A DNA stretch of 64,000 nt. Source: Cyclina sinensis (lineage: Eukaryota; Mollusca; Bivalvia; Venerida; Veneridae). The notes under the pieces were generated by a model that saw nothing but the letters and a program-made list of their open reading frames with translations, ran no database searches and was not told the DNA's origin. The DNA is taken from the NCBI GenBank assembly GCA_012932295.1, contig JAAONU010000016.1, positions 43,307,241 to 43,371,240 of the forward strand, in the 5' to 3' direction. This document shows positions 24,900 to 36,910 of this stretch, in pieces; position 1 is the stretch's first letter; each line of letters begins with the position of its first letter. The translations under genes were made by a program, and so were the position numbers.

Positions 24900-26260
24900 A
24901 TAGAAGCATGAATTCTTATTATAGGCTTATCTGAGTTACAATTTTAAAGCTTAAAAGTCTGCCATCTGCATATGTTAGAGTCTTTACTGTGAACCTTTAT
25001 TTCTGGTAAAGAGCTTGTTTTTGACACTTCCGTGTGCAAGTTTTAGTAGTGTAAAACTGCAAGATGATTTTAAAGTTATATCAGTTGTCACAGTTACCCT
25101 GAAAATTGAACTCAAACAGAATACAATTGATGTGAAATGTGTGAAAAGCGAAACATTTCCAAGGTGTTATTAGTATATATTTATTGTGGGAAAAACCTTT
25201 TACTCCTGTAATTTCTGATACATGTAGACCATCTTAAGGGGGTCCACTGGTGAAATTCAAAGTAACACCAATTCTTTCTGCCTGTGATTTTTATGAAGAT
25301 TAACTTATTGTAAGTTGATTTTCTTGCAAAAAAATCATAGGTTGCCGAATGAACTTTTTCACAAATTTAACTGGCAGCTATGCAGTCTAAATTAGGCTTT
25401 TTGACTCTGAAACTGGCTGAAATTTTGCATTAACTGACAAAAATTCAAATATTTAAATAACGGAGAGTATTCAATTTATAAATTTTTAAGAGAAATTATC
25501 AGTAAAGACCCTATTAACAAAAAAAAGTTTTTAAAAATAATAAAAAATAAACATTGGCACTTAATGTCAAATTTCAATTTACTCTCCAATTAAGTCCAGA
25601 ATTCAGAAAAAAATCACTTTTTTCAACAAATTTCACCAGAGAAAATAGTAGTGGCATAATAACAACAAATTCATAATAAACTTATATTTTGTAGATATTT
25701 GTACGGTCATTCTAAAAATGTAATAAAAAGTGTATGTCACCGTTTATCTTTAAGAGTTATCAAATAAAAATTCTTATGACTTAACAGGCTGCAACAGACA
25801 AAAAACTCGTACGTATAACTTTGGATTAATTTATTATATTTGATGCATCAGATTGTGTAAAATAGATACAATTGATACATAAATAACAAATTTATGTATA
25901 AAAACCACTTTAGGTGAATGTCATATATCTCAGTTAGCCCGATATGTTGAAAATGGGGAGCAATTTACACCACCCACTATGTTTTGCACAGCAAAAATAA
26001 ATATAAGATTTTTTTCAAATATTATATCTGCATTGCTTAAACATGTCTTGTTGAAGGAAAATGACAGAATCAGATATACAATAACCCAGAATTCACATGC
26101 ATATTTATAACTTTCATATTGATGATAGGTCTTTTGGAAGTACTAAAACATGGTTAACTACCAAATAAAGATTGTTGCCTTTGTCATGTCTAATACCTTA
26201 TGAACTGACCAGCCTAACACATTCATCAATTCATACATATTTCAACAAATAATCTTTCAC
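24900..26260. other. Long intron-like region, nothing recognised
   Basis: AT-rich sequence between PARP14-like exons. No exon or structured repeat is visible. Confidence 0.4.
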
Positions 26261-26266
26261 AAACAC

Positions 26267-26688
26267 AGGTGAGAAATAGCCTAAGCAGTCTAAAAAAGCT
26301 TTTGACAACAAATTGTCATCACTAGCGGATCCAGAGGGGGGGCGCACCCGATGCGCCCCCCCCCCCCCGCACACCCCAAAATTCCCGGACCATAGGTTTT
26401 ATTGTAGGTCAATTTTGAATTTGTCTTTAAAAAATGTATACTTTGTTGTTCAAAACTTTATTGAATAATCAGAGGCCCATGCAATATTGCCAAATCAGTA
26501 TACCCCAGCATAATCAGAACTGTTGAAATGATGTAGAAAACGGACACAAATTGGTCCAAACATTTTGCGCCCCCCCCCCCTCAACCTGAAATCCTGGATC
26601 CGCCCCTGGTCATGAAGGCTGCAGAGGTGAGAAATAGCCTAAGCAGTCTAAAAAAGTTTTTGACAACAAATTGTCATGAAGGCTGCCA
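26267..26688. repeat. 64-bp tandem duplication split by a MITE
   Basis: Two copies of a 64-bp unit starting 'aggtgagaaatagcc' (from 26267 and from 26625) differ by about two bases. The first copy is interrupted by the element at 26320-26608; the second keeps the uninterrupted site. Confidence 0.9.
26320..26608. mobile_element. hAT-like MITE with a 5-bp target duplication
   Basis: The ends CACTAGCGGATCCAG and CTGGATCCGCCCCTG are inverted repeats with three mismatches. The flanking GTCAT is doubled (26315-26319 and 26609-26613). The neighbouring tandem copy has the empty site with a single GTCAT, which confirms the 5-bp duplication. The interior has C-rich runs and no open frame. The ends resemble hAT elements; the subgroup is an inference. 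Confidence 0.9.
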
Positions 26689-26689
26689 A

Positions 26690-29150
26690 AAAACTTGGAG
26701 CTATATAAAGTTAAAGTCTATGGTCTATAGTTTCTGTTTTACAGAATCAGTATTCATTGTCCTGGATAACAGGTAACCATATAGCAGGAAGACTGCTAAG
26801 TCTTAGGTTCTCTTGCTAAGAATTTTTATCTTGTGTCATCTGTGCACTAAACATGATTACACATCATTGTGTACAAGTTAAATACTTATTCAAGTATTCC
26901 ATTTATCCTTATCAGACCTTAATGCTCATCAAGAACTGACTTCACTATAGAAGCTCCAGTAAAAAGTCTTCAGATCTACTTGTCTAAGCCATTTTCATCT
27001 CCATTTTATTCATTCCCATTGTAAAAGTAAAAGAAAGTACTTTTGTAATGACAGTCAAAAGTTCTTATATTGTCACATATATAAATAAGCGTTTACTTTT
27101 GAAAGGTTTCACACTTTTAAGTTTAATTTTCATTTATCCCTTAGATTTCCAGTTCAAAGTATGCCAGAAATCCTGTCTGGAAGGACAGGAAAGCATGAAA
27201 TGCCAATTGTTCATCAAACTGAGCACTAACAGCAGTCATCTGGACACTTGAAAAACCACTTCCTGTAAACAAAAGACAAACTAAATTACATATATCTAGA
27301 TAGGGTTATCAAAACTGTACCAAGTTCTTCTGTTTTATTGCACTGCAACACTTTTCTTATAAATAATGTACCACTTTGACTATTTATCAAGAGTTTGATT
27401 AAAAAACAAAACAAGAAAATTGCTGAAGTAATATCTACTACATATTTATGCACATAAAAATAACCTTTAGGGACAAGATGACTGTGAAAAAAATGCAGTA
27501 TGTCCACAAGTCAAGAGTCCTATATTCAAAGCTTATTTTCTGTATTCCTTTGCTCAATTTTTCCTCATGAAATTTTGTGTTAAAAGTGCTGTTTTGATAG
27601 TTTGAATCATTCACATAAAAACTTAGATTTTTAAAAGTTGGCCTACACTGAGTTCCTGGTTTTAACCCCAGCTGAATGTATTTAAATCAAGTAGAAAGTA
27701 ATATACATTTATACATCCCATGGAATTTTCTAAGGAAAAGACTCAAGAAAGGTACAACTAAAAGTCCCTTACAAAATTTACTACTGAAATAAATCTACAA
27801 GCAAGGTATAACAAAACTGCAGAAGCTTGATGAAAATGAGAAAAAAATGCTCTTGTAAAGATAATATTTCTAAAAAAAAAGTACTCACCACAGCAGTTAA
27901 AAGGCATTTATCAAAAGGTTTATCTTTATGGTCATAACATTGCAATTTGTTTGGTTAGAATTCCACATACACTTGATGTTTCTTCACTTATCTATCTGAA
28001 TACCTGGTACCAATTAATCTAAAATGTAAGGACAAAGTGGTAAGATACATGTACATGTTTGATTTCTCATTGCCTTTAACTATTAACGGATTAATCAGCA
28101 AACTTTTATGTTAATTTATTTATTTTTCTTTGGAGGACAGGGGTATCAGTTTAATTTTTTTTTATCTGCAGTCCTACATTTTAAAATGACTCAAATTAAC
28201 TTTAACACAAACTATGTAATTTGTAGTAATTTAACTTAGTTTAACCAAAATCTCTACAAGTGTGTGTATTATCAGGATTATGTAGGAGTGACTGAAACAG
28301 TTAAAGTAACTCTTCACAGGTCAAAGTCAGTTAAAAATATGTTTTTGAATTCAGCATTTTTCAGTTTTAACTAAACAGGAAGCTATCATATACAGTAACA
28401 CAAACTGTGGAAGAATAATTCATAATTTTTACAAACCAACCACTCATCTGTAAAAATATATGCATCCATCATTAATACAAAAACTACAGCATGCACTATG
28501 TAATTGACTAGTATGGTACATGGGCCCAATATGAGTAAACAAACAGACCTTTGCAACTGAAAATTATTTGCCTTTCTTACTACTTCTTAAAAGTTGTTAG
28601 CATAAATTGTTCTTTTCAGGCTGACAGATGGGGCATTTCCTTTGACTACCAAACAGAAAACTAGTTTGTATGCAGTTAAACCACTAATGTTAACTCATAT
28701 CTGGATAAAAATGAAAAAATGAAATAGCAAAAATAAACTTCAAAACATGACACATTATTTACAAGTTCTCTACTTTCGTTTTCACAAAAAGCTGTACAAC
28801 TCACGGAAATTCAAAAACTGATAAAGTTTATACGTACATGTACTGCTGGTTGTTGTTTACATCTTTTTCTTCTCACATAAGCAAAATTTTCACGTCTTTT
28901 TCTTTGTTTTAGGGAGGTAACTCCTATCGTCGTACAAAAATTAGCAGACATTTCTGTCCAATATTTTGCAAAATAAAAGCGATAACGCAGATAAACATTT
29001 TGAATTAAAATTTCTTTTATCCTTTCTAATCAAAATTAATACGTTAAATTACGTTAATTTAAATGTGTAGTATTTCTGATCATTGAAATATTTGATACAT
29101 ACTATTCTTCATGGAAATAATTCATAAAGGCGTACGCGTGTCAGGCAAAT
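26690..29150. other. Long intron-like region, nothing recognised
   Basis: AT-rich, with short frames only. No supported exon, RNA gene or repeat array. Confidence 0.4.
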
Positions 29151-29151
29151 A

Positions 29152-29838
29152 TAACACCGCACGTTGGGGTCAAACGCACTCTGGGGTCCGACCCCAAAGT
29201 GCGGTAAACTTCACAACGCACTTTGGGGTTGAACGCACTTTGGAGTCAAAATCGAGAAGTGAACCAAAGTTCAAAGTTCTGTAGGTGTCAACAGAGATCT
29301 GCTTAAATACTGAGTACTGACTTATCTTCGATCTTCAACCTTGAAATATTTTACGCGGACTTCCAGATAACGATCGGTTCTTAGTTACATGACTGTGAAA
29401 TCAAATAATCTTACTTAGTACTATTTAAATTCTGATGTATATGTAATTCAAAAAATAAAAACATTGTATTTGTTGCTGATTAAATGTAACTGATAAATAC
29501 TTTACTAATTTTACCACTTTAAATATCACCAAAATCTTGACTATATAACAAACTATTTAAATTGTAGATGTAATGTAAAATGAAATAAACTATCGTCTGC
29601 TAATGTAATCCGACTTAGTACATTTCGCCTACTTCATTGCTTATTTGTAGTCTAACATTGGAATTAACTACAAGATATTTCTGTAAAAAATCACTAAAAT
29701 TCATTTTTATTGATTTAATTTTTATGAACCCGAAGTGCGGTCGTTTGTCTGATGTTAAAATTAAATATGTACTTCTGTGACGCACTTTGGGGTCAAAATT
29801 TGACCCCAAGGTGTATTTGACTCCGAAGTGCAGTGTTA
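29152..29838. mobile_element. Inverted-repeat element with clustered 14-bp motif
   Basis: The two ends share TAACAC(C/T)GCAC in inverted orientation. Nine copies or near-copies of GCACTTTGGGGTC lie in the outer parts only: five within 29158-29245 and four within 29725-29835, in both orientations. The middle (about 480 bp) is AT-rich and non-coding. This is the arrangement expected of subterminal transposase-binding repeats in a non-autonomous DNA transposon. Target-site duplication unclear; possibly TA. Confidence 0.7.
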
Positions 29839-31141
29839 CAAGGCAATCTGCACATTTTATCAAATACCTGTAAAAGATGAAGTATGAGAAAATATTTGAG
29901 ATGTTAAAGTAAGCATTTTGATTTTCATACCCTGAAAGATGAGTTATGTGATATACTTAATGAAAAAGCTGTCTTATAATTTTAGCAAGATTTTTACTGT
30001 TTATGTCCACTAAAGATGATACATGCACTTTAAAGTAGGTTAATGTGTCCAAAGCCCGCGTCACAGATGCTCTTATCAACCAGAATAGTACCTCTATAGT
30101 GTCTGTAACAGGTATTTCGTTATGATCAGAATAACCCCGCGATTCTCCGCCTCCTCCGGGATCTGACCCGTCCTCTTCATCCTCTATAAATTTTTCAACG
30201 ACTATTTCTTGCTGGCTCATCATACACGGACTTTGCATGTGCTTTTGAAGAACGAACTTGGCATCTAAAATAATGGCAAACCACCAAAACATTACCAAAT
30301 ATTTGAAACTATTCCAGTGGTTCACAAATATTTGAAAAGGAAAATACATGCTTGAAAGTTGGAATCCATAAATTGTGAATCTGTTTGAATAGTCACTGAA
30401 CCAAAACAGAATAATAAAATATTCGTAAGGTCAGATACCCAGATTTAAAAAGAAATTTATGTTTCTGATATTATTTCTACTCTTTTATTCATCATAAATA
30501 AAAATCACTTAATCTATATCAAAAATACATACAAGTTGAGTTGAACTCTGATACTTTCAGGCTATTTTCCCTGTCACAGATTTTTTTGTTGTTAGAAGTT
30601 TGTTCAAGAGCCTGAGGGGTTTGAATATATTTACGTTTCTTAAATGACCGTATAAGCAATTGTAAAACCGCAAATCATTACAATTCTTCCATTTCTCGTA
30701 TCACATCAAAGTCAAAGGCTTGTATGGATATGGTCATTATTCCGGCCACTTTTTTAGAATAAACTGATTTTTTAAATCCCAGTTAACAGACTTTGTACAA
30801 ATTACTATTAGGTTTCATTGTTATTATAATTGATTCCTAGGTTATACTATGTCTGATGAGTTTTGCATTATCAGTATGAATGATATGTTTTGTCTTAGAT
30901 GTTTTGACTTACCAGTTCGCGTTTCGAATGTTACTATAGCAGTATTGTTGTCTAGATCAAATTGTACATCTTGTACCGTTAGCTGGCGACCAAAGTGTCT
31001 CTTGCTCTCAAAGTACAGATGTAAAGTATCACAGGAGATATGCGTGGGTAATTTTTTCACCCGAATTTTTTTTCCATTGTCTAAAATAACAAACACAATT
31101 TATATAGTTAAACCGACGCCCCTTGAAGAAAATAGTTATTT

Positions 31142-31352
31142 TATGTTGTGGGGTTGGAGCAAGATACAGAAAGCATCCCATTCTAGAGATACTCCTGGTT
31201 CTTTTGAATGCTCAGTGTATAGCACTGATACATGGGACCTCGGTTTAACGTCTCATCCGAAAGACAATTAGTAATGTTAGTGGAAGAGTGGGGGATCGAA
31301 CTCGGGACCCCTGTTATACCAGTCCAGCGGGTTACCACTGGACCACATCTGC
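31142..31352 (-). mobile_element. tRNA-derived SINE
   Basis: The tRNA-like head on the minus strand has TGGTCCAGTGGTAA (A box, from about 31342) and GAGTTCGATCC (B box, ending near 31291). The body contains 'gtctttcggatgagacgtta' on the minus strand and 'ctggttcttttgaatgctca' on the plus strand. The same head and body occur at 38399-38610. It lies in a PARP14-like intron; the open frames through it are not genes. Confidence 0.85.
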
Positions 31353-31499
31353 TCCTTTGCTATCCTAAGTCTAATTTCTCTTACAATGCTTTTATAAATA
31401 TTTTTTATCATTTATTTTTTTACCACTGAAGTTAATCGAATCGTTTGTATTGCCCACCCGTCGGTCTACCTGAACTTCATTGTCATCTGTATGGAACAG

Positions 31500-33335
31500 A
31501 ACAGAAACAGTACATAGTGAGACACAGTTAAATGCCATTCGACAGGACTATAGGAACTTTACCTCTTCAAAATAATCATAATGTACTGACTAGAATGGTT
31601 TAATTACAAAATTATGAAAAAATTGCTTTTGATAAGAAAAAACGTGTTATTGTTGATCTGCTGTTTCCGTTTCGACATCGGTAGTTTCCACCGCAATTTT
31701 TAGCTGTGAAGTAGATTTATCCCTACTGTACGAGGCTGTAATGGAGAATTACACTTCTCATAACGCATCCGTTTTTAGTTGCAAAAATAAAACTAAAAAA
31801 CAAGTGCAAGAAACACAATAAATAACAATGAAAATGCTTTAAATTGTAAAACATAATGCGATTACTACTCGATTTTTATTATAAATACAAACTTTGTGCC
31901 CTTAGAACGGGTTATAATTTTTAAAGAATGTGAGTAACAAATATTCAAATTACTTCCATGTTGTGGTTCTAAATAAAACTATTCATTAAACACTTATAAA
32001 TTAAAAATTGAGAAATATTGATGAAATAAAATGCGTATTTTCATTTTGCGAATTTTCACTGTAATAATTTATTTTTCACTGCAGTGAAACATATTTTCCG
32101 TTTTTTCACTGGTGTCTTGCCGGACTACTTTCTTTCAGCCAATACACAAAATTAAAGGGGAATTCTTTCGAATCGTAAGGTCAAAAAGGAGCGAAAATAT
32201 ATAATAAACAGAATTCTTTTTTTGTTCTATAAATACGGGATTAATTTTCATCTCGAGGTATGAAAATTATCATACTTCACTCGTGGCTATCGCCAGTCAT
32301 GATTTTTTTCTTTTCATACCACTCTATGAAAATAAAACGCGTATTAAAAAAACTTGAATGTGATCTATCTCCTCCACATTTTAACATGCTGAGTAACACT
32401 TTCTCACTTGACGATTATGTCATAAATAAATTCTTTGTCATTTAAGTGTAGTAAAATTGAAGTGAATTTAGGTGACCTACTGTGTTAACATTTGTTTCAC
32501 TGGAATGGAAATTCACACTACAGTGTATTTTTACGTTGAAACATTGTTTGAAAAATAATCTATTACAAAAAAAAAATAATATGGCATGTCCATTAAGTAG
32601 AAATTTGTGTCTGCTTATAAATTAATATCCATTGAAATGTCAAAGATCCATAAATCACGCCTTATATTGTGGGATTTATGCAAATTAACCTACCCAAAAG
32701 GGACCCTTGTATATTCTGCATAGCTGTCAAAAAAAAGCAATAAACACTTTTTGATCATCCAATCAATGTTAAAGTTGTGACAATTAACAAAATTTTATGG
32801 CAAATGATCTTACAAATTGACTGAATTACTTTTGATCAGTCATACTTGTGAAAACGTTTTGTAATACATGTAGTTGCTTCCAACAGGGTCTATTAAATGT
32901 AATAGATATGTTTATGATGAAAATAAATATCATTCGACTTGTCAGTGTTAACAAAAAAAAAAAATAAAAACAATGTGATTTATGATTTTGACATAATGTT
33001 AAGGGATTCTTCTTGTCATATTATTTGTTCTTTGATAATAATTTTTCTGTTTTACAAAAAAATACCAGAATGAATCTGAAAAACAAAAAAAACATATACA
33101 TTTATAAAGAAAAAAAATCATAGATCTAGTCAAAGATTTCATTGGAGTTAGCTCGTCAAGTCGTCCAAAAAATAAAATAAAAATCAATAAAAAATAAAAC
33201 TCCATGGGATAAAAATGAGCACGTTCAAAATCTTTTTTGGATCAATTACGTGGAAAAAAGCTCTTGATATTTTCGCTGAAGTAACTTTTAATGAGGCCAA
33301 AAGATTCTCTTAATATTTTTCGGAATATTTTTTGC
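31500..33335. other. AT-rich region, nothing recognised
   Basis: Between the first RRM-gene exon and a repeat fragment. No exon, RNA gene or repeat array that I can support. Confidence 0.4.
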
Positions 33336-33339
33336 AAGT

Positions 33340-33545
33340 TCAAACTCAATGTGACATTGACCTCTGACCTTATGATCTGAAAAACTTCAAGGATCATTAA
33401 CTGGCCATAGCCAACTTACATACCAAGTTTGAGGAAAGTGCGTCAAAGGGTTCTTTTTCTAGATATTGATTGGAAACGAAACGACCGACCGAAATTTGCA
33501 AAACAATATACCGCAAACCCCAATATCTTCGTTGGGAGGCACAAA
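33340..33545 (+). repeat. Single-unit copy of the 145-bp hairpin element
   Basis: It contains 'gacattgacctctgacctta' and 'ctagatattgattggaaac', then 'cgaccgaccgaaatttgcaa' and 'aacccc...ggga' ending. This is the right end of the element seen at 15.6 kb, with only one or two diverged core units. Confidence 0.7.
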
Positions 33546-33751
33546 AATGGTTATCAGCAAGGGGGTTCAACACATGTATGCTAGTTACCATACAACAAAG
33601 TTTATCAGAAATATAAATTGAAAAGAAGCATGCTCTTAGAATATTAAGAATACTATTGCGAATGAAATGTGCATTCTTTTTCATTTCATAATACGACATA
33701 TGAAATTTAGATTAATGAAAGTTTCTGTAAGTGTTTTGTTATTTGATAGAC

Positions 33752-33910
33752 CTTCATCGTTTTTAAATAAGACCAAGCAGTTTGCATCGTCAGCGCCTCC
33801 TCCGAGATATGATCCGTCCTCTTCATCCTCTATAAATTTTTCAACGACCATTTCTTGCTGGTTCAGTATACACGGACTTTGCATCTGCTTTTGAAGAACG
33901 AACTTGGCAT
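33752..33910 (-). CDS. Duplicated RRM C-half exon of the PARP14-like gene
   Basis: It reads DAKFVLQKQMQSPC and VVEKFIEDEEDGS and is nearly identical to the exon at 30264-30092. About 120 bp of upstream intron (to about 34020) is also shared with 30265-30410, so a genomic segment was duplicated. It starts in phase 1 (acceptor ATTTTAG) and could end in phase 1 at the donor after AACGATGAAG, which would fit the exon at 31486. No matching N-half RRM exon was found upstream, so its use is uncertain. Confidence 0.6.
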
Positions 33911-34182
33911 CTAAAATATTGGCAAACCACCAAAACAATACCAAATATTTGAAAAGGAAAATACATGCTTGAAAGTTGGAATCCATAAGTTGTGAATCTG
34001 TTTGAATAGTCACGGAATAGGAGATGCTTTTTTGAACCAAAACAGAATAATAATAATACGTTTTCATCTACACTTCTAAACAATGAAAGTAGCATATGCA
34101 AAGAATAAAATACATCAGCCGTAATGTAAATAGGCAGGAAGTGTAATAATGTGTGGTAATAGCACGCAAAGTGAAATGCTAG

Positions 34183-34350
34183 TTAATAAGGAATATATTC
34201 GATATTGGTTATCTTGTACAGAATGTGTACATTGTCTTCAATATCAAATATATCTTCAGCCTTTCCTTTTTTCAAGGTATCATCAAACCAAACAACATAA
34301 TTAAAGGGTTTAAAAAATAAACTAGTTTTATTTTTCGACAAAGGATTCAT
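34183..34350 (-). CDS. Small open frame, unknown
   Basis: A 55-codon frame from ATG to TAA on the minus strand with a balanced, charged composition (FDDTLKKGKAEDIFDIEDN). It sits upstream of the duplicated RRM exon on the same strand. No family is recognised. It could be a small protein, a terminal exon, or chance. Confidence 0.2.
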   Translation of the reverse strand: MNPLSKNKTSLFFKPFNYVVWFDDTLKKGKAEDIFDIEDNVHILYKITNIEYIPY

Positions 34351-34738
34351 AAATTAGTGTTATAAAAATATTGCATTATCTTCATTGTTTTTTGAAGATT
34401 GTTGTTGTTTTTAAAGCCAGTTAGAACCTATTTGTTAAACTGTGCCTGACCTTTTGTCACCATGACGTTTCCAATAGACTATGACCATAAAATATCAGTC
34501 ATGAAACCATATGCGTTTCATTAGGGCTTTGCTTTTGATACAAAAAAGAAAGAAAAAAAATACGACGAAAACGAGATAGTTGCATCAGAAAAAAAGATCA
34601 TTTCTATGTTTATTACGTCTGTCAAATAAAGCGAAAAAGTTATATAAATACAAGTCATTTTAGCTGTTTCATAAAAAGGTGAAGATATGAGCTGCAGTAC
34701 TTTCACTTTTTTGGCCGTCGAGACGTCATTTTGAATGC

Positions 34739-35640
34739 TAATTATGCCCCCACTTCAAAGAAGTGGGGGTATATTGCTTTGCATTTGTCTGTCTGTCGGT
34801 CGGTCCGTCGGTCCGTAGACCAAATGGTTTCCGACCAATAACTAAAGAATGCTTAGGCCTAGGAACTTTAAACTTGGCAGGATGATTGCCCATCACCAGT
34901 AGATGACCTCTATTGATCTTGGGGTCAAGGGGTCAAAGGTCAAGGTCAAATTGACCTTGTAGGTAGAAACGGTTTCCGACCAATAACTAAAGAAGGCTTA
35001 GGCCTAGGAACTTCAAACTTGGTAGGCTGATTGTCCATCACCAGTAAATGACCCCTATTGATTTTGGGGTCAAAGGGTCAAAGGTCAAGGTCACATTGAC
35101 CTTGTAGGTAGAAACGGTTTCCGACCAATAACTAGAGAACGTTTTGACCTAGGTTCACCAAACTTAGTATGCTGGTTTGTCATCACCAGAAGATGACCCC
35201 TATTGATTTTGAGGTCATTAGGTCAAAGGTCAAGATCACAGGGACTTTCTTCCTAAAAACGGTTTCTGATAAATAACTAGAGAATGCTTTGACCTAGGTT
35301 CACCAAACTTGGTATGCTGGTTGGTCATCACCAGTCAATGACCCCTATTGATTTTGAGGTCATTAGGTCAAAGGTCAAGCTCACAGAGACATTGACTCTA
35401 TAAACGGTTTCCGATCAATAACTAGAGAATGCTTTGACCTAGGTTCACCAAACTTGGTATGCTGGTTGGCTATGACCAGTAAATGACCCCTATTGATTTT
35501 GATGTCATTAAGTCAAAGGTCAAGGCCACAGGGACCTTGATCCTAAAAACTTTTTCTGATCAATAACTAGAGAACGCTTTGGCCCAACCACAAGCAATTA
35601 GGTGCATTTATGTTTTACAAACATTTCTTGTTTTATTTAA
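34739..35640 (-). mobile_element. Hairpin-ended element with 145-bp tandem core
   Basis: The left end is the hairpin GCCCCCACTTC-AAAGAAGTGGGGG (34745-34769), followed by GTCTGTCTGTCGGTCGG. Core units start with 'ggtttccgaccaataacta' or a variant at 34826, 34971, 35116, 35261, 35406 and 35551: five exact steps of 145. Its reverse complement matches the array at 18.9-20.2 kb. It closes near 'aaacatttcttgtttt'. The layout fits bivalve pearl-type elements; class inferred. Confidence 0.85.
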
Positions 35641-36690
35641 AAGAAATATGCAGAAAGTGCTATTACAGTAAAATTTTAGATTCTGAATATGTATTAAGTC
35701 CACATTTTTGTGTTTTAAGGGTGTGGCGTAAATAAAGGTCTAATATGCGAAACATTAGCGTAATATACATCACTTAACAACCATTGTCTTCAGTAGATCC
35801 CTTGCCAGATTAGAATTGTCATTTTCTTTTGCTGAACCAAGACTGTATTCAAGGAAGTAACCTTTTCATTCAGACATGCAGTAAATGAAAAATAATGCTA
35901 CGCTTGAATACAAAAGAGGTTGTTGTATAATTCTATTGAGTTATGTGTCCCCGAAAAAAAAATATCTTTAAATCAGTAATCGGTGAATTATCTTTCCGTG
36001 GTTGAAATAATTTGGGTTTAAATATTCTGCATTTCTACTTCCTGATTTTATTTGTTTTGATTTTCATAACCAGTACTTTTTTTCTGATATTTCGTTGATA
36101 CGCGGATTCTTTTTAATTTTTTTGTTTTGTTAATTTTTATATGAAATTTTCATATTATTTTATTTCCTCTTTTCTACATATAATGAAGTTCAGCAGGTAC
36201 ACGTAACGATGAACATTGAGTGGCATTTGACTGAATGAAAAAAGTCTTTAAATGCTATTTTTAATGAATTTGACCGGAAGGTGTAAAAATGATTCTGTAT
36301 ACCTTTTACCTAAAAGAAAACAATGACATCGTAAAACTACGGCCTAAAACCGAAAAAAAGTGGAAACGGCTGTACAGGTTCGGAGATCCATTTATTTTAA
36401 CCTAATTTACATGAAGTATACGACATTAGCTTTTATAACTTATATCAATTTCCACTTCTTTTCTTTTCTTCTTTCTGGTTTTAAACTGGTTCTCGTGCCT
36501 AAATTTTAGAAAGCGGGAAGTCTCCTGAGACTGTTACCTCTGATGGGCGTCAGACCAGTGACCACTGCTCGAAAGTTTCGACAAAACAAGGCAGATTAAA
36601 GGTAGAAGTATTCCTATAATTTTAACATTTTTGTGGTTAACCATGCATAGAATTATATATTTTAGAATAAAACACGTAAATGTCTTACCT
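35641..36690. other. AT-rich region, nothing recognised
   Basis: No supported gene. On the minus strand a good donor (GAAG/GTAAGAC, 36688) follows sequence without a usable long start frame. It could be the non-coding first exon of the PARP14-like gene, but this is weak. Confidence 0.3.
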
Positions 36691-36910
36691 TCGTCCACCG
36701 AAAATTAACTCGCTGTGGTCACTCAAATATATATTGTCATTTGAATGATAAGACACTTCGCGATTGTCATTGGGAATTACGTCCTTTAATTAGGTTGTTG
36801 TAGCAGTTTCTACACCGAAACCGATAGTTGACTAGTTTATTCATCATTAATGATTAATTTTCTGCTGTTGTAACCGACATTTAAAAATTATTACCTGATT
36901 CAACTGCAAA

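Larger units (their letters stand above)
24172..31486 (-). pseudogene. PARP14-like gene fragment with RRM repeats, frameshifted at its 3' end
   Basis: Minus-strand exons: 31486-31424 (phase 1 to 1), 31080-30913 and 30264-30092 (together one RRM: KKIRVKKLPTHIS, AIVTFE, then DAKFVLQKHMQ), 24885-24742 (start of a second RRM, with RFYFEN and RSGGGD) and 24395-24172 (end of that RRM and start of a third, LLLDEVPDTVTEES). The first junctions keep phase. The 24885 exon is 144 bases where its flanking phases need one more, and its reading frame shifts after RSGGGD. The 24395 exon needs at least two frame changes and contains stops. RRMs with the FYFEN/SGGG signature are typical of the N-terminal part of mollusc PARP14-like proteins. 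No macrodomain or catalytic exon is seen further downstream before the RLR gene. It may be a decayed partial duplicate of a gene such as the one at 61-64 kb, or a live gene spoiled by assembly indels. Confidence 0.7.

Noticed and set aside
29957..30092. Extension of the RRM exon beyond 30092 to the next stop
   Set aside because: A GT donor after GACACTATAGAG fits the phase of the next exon, and the extended peptide does not resemble RRM linkers.
31232..31429. Plus-strand open frame with a plausible start
   Set aside because: It lies inside a tRNA-derived SINE on the other strand.
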